Source: Tetracentron sinense
Taxonomy: Eukaryota > Streptophyta > Magnoliopsida > Trochodendrales > Trochodendraceae
Direction of reading: 5' to 3'
NCBI GenBank assembly: GCA_015143295.1
Contig: CM026556.1
Location: 15,934,547-15,998,546, forward strand
Length of the DNA: 64,000 nt
Below the pieces are notes generated by a model. It did not search any database. It saw only the letters and a program-made list of their open reading frames with translations, and was not told the origin of the DNA. Shown here piece by piece: positions 1 to 8,680 of the stretch (positions are counted from its first letter, which is position 1; every line of letters begins with the position of its first letter). A program made the translations under genes and the position numbers.

Positions 1-43
1 ACATCATCACCCTTCCATATTTCTTGATTCTCGCTTGGAGACA

Positions 44-263
44 GATACTAGTACCCGTACCTGGTCTTAGTATACTAGTATCCTCTCATACTTGTTGGAA
101 ACAGATGTTAATGCCCGTACCTGGTCTTAGTACATTAACATCCTTTCATGCTTGTCTTGGAAACATACACTAGTGCCCGTACCTGGTCTTAGTACACTAG
201 CATACTTTCATGCGTGTTGGGGAACAGATGTTAGTGCCCGTACCTGGTCTTAGTACACTAACA
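44..263. repeat. Four 60-bp repeats, each an inverted repeat with a constant loop
   Basis: Four units share the loop CCCGTACCTGGTCTTAGTA while the flanking arms differ between units yet stay complementary. Arms are 44-53/73-82 (perfect 10 bp), 104-113/133-142 (perfect 10 bp), 170-175/195-200 (6 bp core) and 227-236/256-265 (8 bp plus one mismatch and a pair). The array lies in LTR P, downstream of its TATA box, so it would be transcribed. Confidence 0.85.
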
Positions 264-318
264 CCCTTCCATGATTCTTGATCCTTGCTCGTCGTGTTTT
301 CTTGTGAGCCAGGTATGA

Positions 319-335
319 CATATCCTAGGGATATG
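319..335. repeat. Short hairpin CATATCC/GGATATG
   Basis: A 7-bp stem, CATATCC (319-325) and GGATATG (329-335), with a 3-nt loop. Similar hairpins occur in the same part of the F LTRs (near 34627 and 27588) and in LTR K (near 56158). Confidence 0.6.
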
Positions 336-1351
336 CCCTACCCTTGATATTCATGTTCGTTTAACTTGTGAGCCAGAGGCTAGCACCCGCACATCCCTGG
401 GCTACCAACCTCCTTGACATATGCTTGTTTCTCGTTTTATTTCTCATGCACTAATACTCGTGAAATAAACCCAGTTCATGCAAGCATGCGTGCGTGTGTG
501 TAGAAATTGTGGTAGGCATGAGGACATACTTGAGTATGATGGTCACATGAGCATAGCATTTCAATTCTTAAGATGAGCATATGGAAATGTAAATGACATG
601 TAGCACATTTGATCAAGATAGGCATTTTAGAAAGAATAACTCAATGCATGCTTTTATAAGTCAAGTTCACTCATTCAAATCGTCATTTAAACATTTTCTC
701 AAACACTTGGTAAGCATCACTATTATAGCCTTTTTATTTAGGTTGCTTAGTGCATGTTTTTCATCCATCACAAAGGTATGTTCATTATGTTGAAAATGCC
801 CTTCCACCATTATCCATCCCATTACATACATCACCCCACACGGCACCCATTTGCCACAATCCACCATCCATTCACACATTCACACATTCCCACACCTTTA
901 TCCATTTATCTTATTTATTATTGGGATTTCATCATAACTCAATAAAAAGGGACAAACAACATATAAAATCATCATATTTGAGGAAGAAAAATCAAGGTTA
1001 TCGCTAATGAAGTTAGTAGAGTGTACTAACCTTGAAATCAAGGCTTGACCTTGAAGAAACCTTGAAATCGAACCTCAAATGGTAGGGAAGAACCCTTACT
1101 TGAAGAAGGCTTGATTTGGGGAAGAAACCCCTTTCAAAATGCCGTAGGATCGCTGCCCTAGCTTGGAATGGGAATGCCACACGAGTTTGAGGTTGGATTT
1201 GATGAATCCACGCCCTTTTTGGGATGATCTTGGGTGTTTAAACCCTTGATTCACTCTCAAGATGAAACCCTAGGTTAGAACCCCTTTCTCCTCTCCCACT
1301 CTCTCTCAAATATCTGCCCTAAGGGTTTATGAAACCCTTAGGCTCGTGCAA

Positions 1352-1362
1352 GGCTTATAAAG
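1352..1362 (-). promoter_or_regulatory. Putative TATA box of LTR P
   Basis: The minus strand reads CTTTATAAGCC about 440 bp into the LTR and about 60 bp downstream of the palindrome cluster. The same spacing is seen in LTRs H, F and M. It predicts a U3 of about 470 bp and a long R/U5. Confidence 0.6.
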
Positions 1363-1421
1363 CAAGGGTGAAATGCCCAAATGACGAAAAAGCCCTTACT
1401 GAAATTTCGGCAAAAACGCGA

Positions 1422-1591
1422 AGACCGAGCGATCGGTGTTAATGACCGATCGATCGGTTGCCTACCGAGCGATCGGTGTTATTGACCGATCGACCGGTCA
1501 AAAACTCACTCTCTGGAAAATTTCCCCATACAAATTTTCTGACCGTGCGATAGCTACCGATCGATCGGTTATGGACCGATCGATCGGTGCT
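1422..1591. repeat. Palindrome cluster of LTR P (ACCGATCGATCGGT class)
   Basis: At least six copies of the 14-bp palindrome ACCGATCGATCGGT and variants with one changed centre base lie in about 170 bp, split by the spacer that also occurs in the other LTRs (GGAAAATTTCCCC on this strand). The cluster is immediately upstream of the TATA box. Confidence 0.85.
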
Positions 1592-1800
1592 CTGTATGTC
1601 TGGACTGTTTTGACCATATCTTTTGACTCGCTTGTCGGATTTCGATGATTCAACTTGCGTTGGATCCGTCTTTCGAAAACGAACATTTCTGATGTTTCGG
1701 AATTTCCAATTTCTCCCTTATTTATTAATTACACTATGAAAACGGCCAATTAGCTACGAGAGTGCCATTCATTAAAGATGAAAAAGTCCGGGGTGCTACA

Positions 1801-3224
1801 CGAGGCATCACTATACACCTCATACCCAAAAGGTCCAGATGGCACAGTAAGGACAGGGGCAGTGGTGAGGCATTTCTTCAACTCTTCGAAACTCACTTCA
1901 CATCGGTCACTCCAACTGAACTTGGCATTTTTCCTCGTCAAGTAAGTGAGAGGTGCGGCCAAACTGGAAAATCCCTCTACAAATCTCCGGTAATAGCCTG
2001 CCAACCCGAGGAAACTACGTATCTCCATGACGCTCTTGGGCCTCTCCCAACTCATGACTGCCTCAACCTTGGCTGGATCTACAGAAATACCCTCGGCAGA
2101 CACTACGTGGCCTAGGAACGCCACTTTCTCTAACCAGAATTCGCACTTGCTCAATTTGGCATATAGCCTATGCTCTCTCAACATCTCTAGAGCAAGGCGG
2201 AGGTCTCGTGCGTGATCTTCCCGTGTCTCGGAATACACCAAAATGTCGTCGATGAATACAATCACACATCGATCCAAGTATAATCGGAACACCCGATTCA
2301 TCAAATCCATGAACGCCGCCGGTGCATTCGTCGGCCCAAAAGGCATGATAAGGAACTCGTAATGCCCATACCGAGTCCTGAAGGCCATCTTCGGAACATC
2401 CTCCGACTTAATCTTTAGCTGATGATACCCCGATCTAAGATCAATCTTGGAGAAAAAGTCGTCTATCCTTGGTAAGGGATAACGATTCTTGATAGTTACC
2501 TTGTTCAATTGACGGTAGTCTATACACATTCTCATCGACCCGTCTTTCTTCTTTACAAAAAGGACCGGAGCTCCCCACGGTGACACACTTGGTTGGATGA
2601 AACCAAGTTGTTGTAACTCCTCAATTTGCTTCTTCAATTCTTCTAGCTCTATCGGGGCCATTCTATATGGGGCTCTTGAAATCGGAGCGGTGCCTGGAGT
2701 AAGCTCTATAGCGAACTCAATCTCCCGATTCGGAGGTAACCCGGGAAGTTCCTCCGAAAACACGTCCAAGAACTCACTCACGACCGGAATGGCCGAGGAG
2801 TTTTGTGCTTCTGGGTTTGCTATACTCAAGGCTGCGAGGCGAGCAATGTCCCTCTCTCTCAATCCTCGGAAATGAAAAGGCTTAACCCCTTCTGGCTTGA
2901 AGTTCACCCTCTTTTCAAAACACGCAACATGCCCGTGATGGTTTGACAACCAATCCATCCCTAAGATGACATCAAAATCCAAGTCTTGAAAAGCTAGGAC
3001 GATGAGATCGGCTAACAGTTCATTCTCCCCCACTTGAACCACACTATCCCTGAATATCTTGTCCGTATCAACTGACTTGCCGAGTGGAGTTGCAATGGTC
3101 AACTCCCGCTTTAACGGAGTAGACTCAGTCGAAAATCCCTTTGCGAAACTAGGTGACACAAAGGAGTGAGTGGATCCTGTGTCGATCAACACACGGGCGA
3201 GACACTCGTTCACTAATAAAGCGC
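1801..3224 (-). pseudogene. Element A pol fragment (protease, RT, start of RNase H)
   Basis: Read on the minus strand it gives an aspartic protease ([10 protein letters not shown], catalytic D-T-G), then a Ty3/gypsy reverse transcriptase with the substrate motif [10 protein letters not shown] and catalytic FIDDILVYS, then the start of RNase H (YSDAS). One reading frame stays open from the protease into RNase H, but ten codons are missing between RIDD and FFSKID compared with copies B and D, so the RT is internally deleted. The frame ends where LTR P begins at 1800; the rest of RNase H, integrase and chromodomain should lie left of the window. The next upstream part is the intron at 3225-3360. 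Family assignment to Tekay rests on close identity with B and D. Confidence 0.9.
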
Positions 3225-3360
3225 CTGTGCGATTAAGTAACTACTATTAGTAGATTTCAAACAATCACAAGCATCATACATAGAATAACCCTTAGTATAA
3301 ATAATCACATAATAAACCATAGAAATTTTACACAACTTAGACTCTAGAATTTTTGCGTAC
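3225..3360 (-). other. Candidate spliceosomal intron between gag and pol, element A
   Basis: On the minus strand it begins GTACGC after the exon end GTGCAAG and ends CGCACAG before GCGCTTTATTAG. It is 136 bp and AU-rich, with a branch-like TACTAAT about 22 bases before the acceptor. Length and ends match the copies in B and D. Both splice sites look intact here. Confidence 0.7.
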
Positions 3361-4561
3361 CTTGCACGACATCGTCGGATGCACGTGCGTCTCTCTCGGA
3401 TAAGGCAAAGACTCAGCCCTGTGTGGCTGAGCGAGGAGGCCGGGTAGACTGTGAGGCCCTCGAAGCCTGAGAAGAGCTAGGCTGAGATGTCTGCCAAATC
3501 GGGGGCCTGCTACCCGAAGACGGAGCTGGCAATTGACGTCGGGGACAATCTCTAACCATGTGACCATGGTCACCACAATGGAAGCAACTTCCTGAAACCC
3601 TCCGGCATTCTCCTACTGGATGCCTCCTTCCACAAAGAGTGCAGACCTCATGTGAATAGAGGGAAGGAGCATATGAGGTAGCCGGGCGAAAAGCCGGTGG
3701 AGCAAAAGAGCGAGGGGCCTGTGGTGCCGAATACATCCTCTGTGACTGAGCCGGCCCTGTGGACTGATACAAGCCAGTCCTTGCTCTTTTCTCCCCTGAA
3801 CTACTTGACTATCCTTTCTACATTCCTCTTCTCTTAAAGAACTCTTCGGAATTCGACTCGGCCAACAATGCCTTGTCCACAACTTCTGAATATGTCTCAT
3901 GTCGGAACATTAAGACACGATCCTTGAGGTAGGCCTTCAACCCCCTCTCAAATTTCCGGGCCTTCATTGCCTCGGTAGCTATCATGTGTGGAGCAAATCG
4001 AGATAGCTCTGAAAATTTGGCTTCATAAGCCGCTACGAACATATTACCTTGCTCCAAGGTAATAAATTCCACTTCCATCTTCTCTCTCAGTCCGACCGGA
4101 AAGTATTTCTTGTTGAAAGCTTCCAAGAAACCCCCCCAAGTCCAATCTTGACCTTGCCGGGTCAACTCTCGGGTCCGAAGTGCGGATTTCCACCAATGGT
4201 CGGCCTCCCCTTCAAGCAAAAAGGCGGCCCAAGTGACCCTTTCCACTTCCGTAGGTGCCAATACCGAGAATATCTTCTCAAGTTGCCGAATCCAACCCTC
4301 GGCGACAAGTGGATCAATGCTTCCACAAAAAGTTGGAGGCCTCATCCTCCAAAAAGCTTCTATCCCGGCTTGGGCTCGGTTAGGAGGAGCCAGAATAAGT
4401 GCCGCATTAGGTGGAGTGGCCGGTTGCCTTGTCGCCAACATAGCCAAAGTCTCGGCTATGGATGCGAATGCTTGGGCAAAGTCGGGTTGATCATCACCCG
4501 ATGGAGCATCACCTCCATTACCCCTCGTGTTGTACCCGCGACCCCGGGTATTGCGTCTCAT
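3361..4561 (-). pseudogene. Element A gag
   Basis: Gag starts with MRRNTRG at 4561. The capsid-like retrotransposon Gag domain follows (WAAFLLEGEADHWW, then FSELSRFAPHMI). The C-terminal part has a CX2CX4HX4C zinc knuckle (CFHCGDHGHMVRDC near 3580-3540). Two stop codons lie close together near 3818 and 3808, after EEFFKRRGM, and another near the end of the knuckle tail around 3415, so it cannot make full Gag. A good 3' splice site (TTCTCAG) sits just upstream of the ATG, as in B and D. Confidence 0.9.
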
Positions 4562-4852
4562 GATTTCTCCTGAGAACGACAATACAACATGAGTCTAACA
4601 TGGATACGCATTTAGTACAAATTTCGCAATTCGCTCAATACATATTCATCAAGCATATTTAGTAAGCACAACACAATTAATGCACATATGGTATACAACA
4701 CAACATCATCCATACAATCCGTGTTCCTAGCGTAGGACTCTAAGTTTGGGTGAGATTCAACCCATTTTGACTAGGACTAACTTGTTAGTCCATACTTGGA
4801 ATACAACTAATGCCTTGTTCAATCATGGTCTCTAGTACTACGCGACCCTAGG
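4562..4852 (-). other. Element A 5' leader, distal part
   Basis: Untranslated leader of A between its primer site and gag. It was cut from its first 37 bases (24508-24544) by insertion of the B-D array. Joining the two pieces gives the same order as the leader of B, including GATTGAACAAGG. No gene is seen here. Confidence 0.85.
4848..4852. repeat. Left target-site duplication of the B-D array (ctagg)
   Basis: CTAGG directly before the LTR start at 4853 matches CTAGG at 24508-24512 directly after the LTR end at 24507. One TSD for a unit of three LTRs and two internal regions shows it sits at a single integration site. Confidence 0.92.
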
Positions 4853-5065
4853 TGTAGCACCCCGGATTTTTCTATACTTAATGAATACCGTTTTCGTAGC
4901 TAATTGACCTTCCTCATAGTCTAATTAATAAATAAGAGAGAAATCAAAAATTCTGAAATGTCAGAAATGTGCATTTTCGAAAGACGAACCCAACGCAAGT
5001 TGAATCGTCAAAATCCGACGAGCGAGTCAAAAGATATGGTCAAAACAGTCCAGACATACAGAGCA

Positions 5066-5250
5066 CCGATCGCTCGGTCCAGTTAGCGATCGATCGGTCC
5101 ATAACCGATTGATCGGTAGCTATCGTACGGTCCGAAATTTTGTATGAGGAAATTTTTCAGAGAGTGAGTTTTGGACCGGTCGATCGGTCATAAACACCTA
5201 TCGCTCGGTAGGCAACCGATCGATCGGTCATAACCACCGATCGCTCGGTC
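5066..5250. repeat. Palindrome cluster of LTR B
   Basis: About eight copies of ACCGATCGATCGGT and near variants (for example ACCGATCGCTCGGT) in 185 bp, interrupted by the spacer TTTTGTATGAGGAAATTT. It is preceded by a block conserved in other families (CCAACGCAAGTTGAATCGTC at about 4988). Likely a proximal promoter module by position. Confidence 0.88.
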
Positions 5251-5639
5251 TTCGCGTTTTTGCAGAAATTTCAGTAAGGGCGTTTTCGTCTTTTGGGTGT
5301 TAAACCCTTACCCATAAGGGTTTGCTCGACCCTTTGAGCCCTCATTCACAACCCTTAGACATTTTGAGAGCTAGAGAGTGAGAAGAAGAGGGTTTTGACC
5401 TAGGGTTTCCATTGAGGAAGAAATCAAAGGGGTGGACCATCCTTGGTCGTCCTCAAACTTGGATTTGCTTCAAGTTCAAGGCTCAAGCTCGTGTGGGAGC
5501 CACTCTCCAAGCTAGGGCAGCCATCTCACGTACATTTTGAAAGGGGTTTCTTCCCCAACTCGAGTCTTCCTCAAGCAAGGGTTGTTCCCTACCCCTTTTG
5601 GAGCTTCAATCAAGTTTCCCACCAAGGATCAAGCCTTGA

Positions 5640-5650
5640 GCAAGGTTAGT
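5640..5650 (+). promoter_or_regulatory. Conserved 5' splice-site-like sequence in the LTR
   Basis: The sequence CAAG|GTTAGTACAC fits a plant donor and recurs at the same place in LTRs P, A, C, middle and D, with AAG|GTAGATACAC in H and AGAG|GTAGAT in F. Between the TATA region and this point B, C, P and A contain no ATG, while many ATGs follow it. This is what a non-coding first exon would look like. Confidence 0.45.
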
Positions 5651-6231
5651 ACACCCTACTAACTTCCCCTAACAATAACCTAGTTTTCTATGAACTATAT
5701 GATTTTGCTACTATGTATTTCTCCCTTATGAAATGTATCATATTCCCTAAATATAAATAAGGTGAGGAAAATGGTGTGGATGCATGGATGAGAGGTTGAT
5801 TGAGGCGATGGGATGCCGAATGTATGGTGTATGAATGTGTGGTGTGAAGAATGGGAAATGGAGGATGGGCATTTTACCAATAATGAACATACCTTGATTT
5901 TTGGATGGAAAGTAGGCACTAAAAAGAAGAAGATGAACCATTAAGGAACCTTGCATGTTATGTGTTTGACAAAATGCCTAAACTAGGAATAAATGACATA
6001 AATGAAGAAAATGAAAGTAGGCCTTATGCATGTGTTCTTATGAATGATAAACTATTCAAATGCCACGTAGATTACTCAAATTCCTATATGGTTATACAGT
6101 GGATTGAATTACTATACACTACTCTTCATGTCATATTGTCATCATGATATTACAAGTGCTACACACACCACACATGCATGCATGAAACCGGGTTTTCCAA
6201 GATTGTATTTGTATATGATGAATCAAGAACA

Positions 6232-6286
6232 TGACAAGGAGGTTGGTAGCCCAAGGAAGGGTGCTAGCCTCTGGCTCACAAGTATA
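6232..6286 (+). repeat. Single hairpin unit in LTR B
   Basis: GAGGTTGGTAGCCC pairs with GGGTGCTAGCCTC across a short loop: 13 pairs counting G-U, with one bulged G. This is the repeat that is expanded in the other LTRs of the family. Confidence 0.7.
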
Positions 6287-6557
6287 CAAGTCAAGAACAA
6301 ATCAAGACATGAAATACAAGACAAGACACGACACACATACATGATTTGACCGAGACACGAAAAAGGTTTCCGAGACATGAATTTTACCGAGGTTTTTGCA
6401 TTCATACACGCATGTCAAGATATGGCTATGTATATTATGCTTTCACTATTGCTTTAAATTATTATCTTGTATTGCTCACTGTTGTTATGCTTTCGTTATT
6501 GTTATGGTTAGCTAGTAGTTTGTACTCGCTGAGTATTCCATGCTCAGCCGTACTTTT

Positions 6558-6698
6558 ATGTCGGTAGGTATTGTGGATGTCCTCGACCCCGAGCCTTGGG
6601 TCGAGGAGGAGTATGTAGAGGAGAGGGAGCCACCTATCCCATGGCAGTCTCAGGAGGATGGGGACTTGGATGTGTGGCCATACCTCGACTACTGTTGA
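6558..6698 (+). CDS. Conserved LTR micro-ORF, 46 residues (copy in LTR B)
   Basis: ATG to TGA, 46 codons, strongly acidic, with the core DPEPWVEEEYVEE and the end PYLDYC. The ATG lies about 11 nt after the conserved GCTGAG/CTCAGC hairpin. The same frame recurs in all eight other LTRs of this window where the region survives, including families that differ widely at nucleotide level (F, H, K), and the tail D-[YF]-C-stop is kept. I recognise no domain. It could be a real small protein, or codon-like conservation forced by an RNA structure. It ends about 280 bp before the LTR end. Confidence 0.5.
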   Translation: MSVGIVDVLDPEPWVEEEYVEEREPPIPWQSQEDGDLDVWPYLDYC

Positions 6699-6979
6699 GA
6701 GGAGAGGGTTAGAGAGTTCCTTTTTGTATTTTGATAGGTGGGCATGTCCACCTTTACTTTGATTGTATTTGGTATATGTTAACTTGGAATACTATTTGGA
6801 GTTATAGAAGAAAAGAAAAAAAGTTGGCTTATACTTCCGCACTTATGTTTAGTTTCCGCGCTCTGATTATCATTGTATTATATTATGTTTAGCCTCTTGC
6901 ATTACAGGATGGTTTGACAGGTACACGTAGTCACCTCTAAAGTATCCCTTAAGTCCTAGGGGTATTTTGGGGCGTGACA

Positions 6980-7307
6980 GAGGTGGTATCAGAGCTCTAG
7001 GCATTAGAGTCCCTAGGGTCACTTAGATGATTGAACAAGGTATTAGAATCACCTTAGAGAGTTGCATTCCAAGTATAGACTAACCAGTTAGTCTTAGTCA
7101 AAATGGGTTGAACTTCAACCGAACATAGAATCCTACGCTAGGAACACGGATTATATGTTATGCTATTGTGTTATATACCATGTGTACATTAATTGTGTTG
7201 TACTTATTAAATATGCTTGATGAATATGTATTGAGTGAATTGCGAAATTTGTACTAAATGCGTATCCAAGTTAGACTCACGTTGTATTGTCGTTCTCAGG
7301 AGAAATC
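6980..7307 (+). other. Primer-binding site and 5' leader of unit B
   Basis: TGGTATCAGAGC at 6984-6995 is complementary to the 3' end of plant initiator Met tRNA and marks the start of minus-strand DNA synthesis. The rest is untranslated leader with no gene. It ends in a polypyrimidine-type acceptor TTCTCAG at about 7291-7298, ten bases before the gag ATG. Confidence 0.92.
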
Positions 7308-8544
7308 ATGAGACGCAATACCCGGGGTCACGGGTACAACATGAGGCGTAATGGAGATGATGCTCCATCGGGTGACGATCAACCCAACTTTGCCCAAGCA
7401 TTCGCATCCATAGCCGAGACTTTGGCTATGTTAGCGGCAAGGCAACCGGCCACTCCGCCTAATGCGGCACTTATACCGGCTCCTCCTAACCGAGCCCAAG
7501 CCGGGATAGAAGCTTTCCGGAGGACGAGGCCTCCAACTTTTTGTGGAAGCATTGATCCACTTGTAGCCGAGGGTTGGATTCGGCAACTTGAGAAGATATT
7601 CTCGGTATTGGCACCTACGGAAGTAGAGAGGGTCACATGGGCTGCCTTTATGCTTGAAGGCGAGGCCGACCATTGGTGGAAGTTTGCACTTCGGACCCGA
7701 GAGTTGACCCGACAAGGCCAAGAATGGACATGGGGAGAATTCTTGGACGTTTTATACAAGAAGTACTTTCCGGTTGGGATGAAAGAAAAGAAAGAAATCG
7801 AATTTATTACCTTGGAGCAAGGTAATATGTCTGTAGCGGCTTACGAAGCCAAGTTCTCTGAGCTATCTCAATTTGCTCCACACATGATAGCTACCGAGGC
7901 TATGAAGGTCCGGAAATTCTAGAGGGGGTTGAAGGCCTACCTCAAGGATCGCGTCTCAATGTTCCGACATGAGACATATTCAGAAGTTGTGGACAAGGCA
8001 TTGTTGGCCGAGTCGAATTCCGAAGAGTTCTTTAAGAGAAGAGGAATAGAGAAGGGACAGTCTAGTAGTTCAGGCGAGAAGAGAGCTAGGACTATGTCTT
8101 ACCAGTCCGCTGGGCCGGCTCAGTCACAGAGGATGTACTCGGCACCACAGGCCCCCCGCCCTTTTGCTCCACCGGCTTTTCGCCCGGCTACCTCGTATGC
8201 TCCTCGCCCCGCAGTGACTCAGGCTATGGGTTATACTCCTCCCACTTATTCACATGATGTCTGCACCCTTTGTGGAAGGAGCCATCCAGTAGGGGAATGT
8301 CGGAAGGCTACAGGAGGCTGTTTTCATTGTGGCGACCAGGGCCACTTGATTCGGGATTGTCCCCGACGTCGATTACCAGCTCAGTCTTCGGGGAGCAGGC
8401 CCCCGATTAGGCAGACATCTGAGCCTAGCTCTTCTCAGGCTTCGAGGGCCTCACAGTCTACCCGGCCTCCTCGCCCAGCCACTCAGGGCCGAGTCTTCGC
8501 CCTATCGGAGAGAGACGCACGTGCATCCGACGATGTCGTGCAAG
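7308..8544 (+). pseudogene. Unit B gag
   Basis: Gag from MRRNTRG through the capsid-like domain (WAAFMLEGEADHWW) to a zinc knuckle CFHCGDQGHLIRDC near 8320-8362 and a Ser/Pro-rich tail. An in-frame TAG at 7920-7922 (a multi-base change at KFERG) stops it after the capsid domain; the frame then continues open. Without splicing the frame would close 26 bases into the intron. Confidence 0.92.
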
Positions 8545-8680
8545 TTACGCAAAAAAATTTTACAATCTAAGTTGTGTAAATTTCTATGGTTTATTATGTG
8601 ATTATTTATACTAAGGGTTACCTATGTATGATGCTTGTTGTTGTTTGAAATATACTAATAGTAGCTACTTAATCGCACAG
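8545..8680 (+). other. Candidate gag-pol intron, unit B (donor mutated)
   Basis: Same 136 bp as in A and D, with branch-like TACTAAT and acceptor TCGCACAG|GCGC. The donor reads CAAG|TTACGC instead of CAAG|GTACGC, so the invariant GT is lost and this copy should not splice here. Confidence 0.65.

Larger units (their letters stand above)
1..1800 (-). mobile_element. LTR P, Tekay-type, left end off window
   Basis: On the minus strand this LTR starts at 1800 with TGTAGCACCCCGG, the terminus shared by the A, B, C and D LTRs, and runs off the left edge. Read in its sense direction it holds a palindrome cluster (1591-1422), a TATA box (1362-1352), an ATG-free stretch, a donor-like AAG|GTTAGT at 1031/1030, one hairpin unit (about 418-365) and four covarying hairpin repeats (263-44). 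It abuts the RNase H of element A exactly at the LTR terminus, so I read it as an insertion into A and not as A's own 3' LTR. The candidate duplicated site is cgagg (1801-1805); the partner site lies outside the window. Confidence 0.85.
4853..6979 (+). mobile_element. First LTR of the tandem array (5' LTR of unit B)
   Basis: It starts TGTAGCACCCCGG and ends GGGGCGTGACA, 2127 bp, followed by the primer site. In order it holds the palindrome cluster, a weak TATA-like CCCATAAGG near 5310, about 300 nt with no ATG, a donor-like AAG|GTTAGT at 5644/5645, one hairpin unit, the conserved hairpin GCTGAG-9 nt-CTCAGC (about 6527-6547), the 46-codon frame (6558-6698) and a second hairpin GGTGG/CCACC (6737-6752). 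It has only one hairpin unit, against five and six in the other two LTRs of the array, and is the most diverged of the three. Confidence 0.95.

Noticed and set aside
1750..3213. One long frame at the left end as an intact pol gene
   Set aside because: Its last codons are LTR P sequence, ten RT codons are missing, and RNase H, integrase and chromodomain are absent.
5066..5250. Regularly spaced GATCG repeats as a CRISPR array
   Set aside because: Units are short, variable, palindromic and closely packed, lie in LTR U3 regions of a plant genome, and have no unique spacers of constant length or cas genes.
5443..5649. The 68-codon frame upstream of the donor-like site as an LTR-encoded peptide
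   Set aside because: It has no ATG and overlaps the splice-donor-like site. The frame is not conserved in C, F or H.
6984..6995. TGGTATCAGAGC stretches as tRNA gene fragments
   Set aside because: They are primer-binding sites directly inside LTR ends, with no tRNA body nearby.
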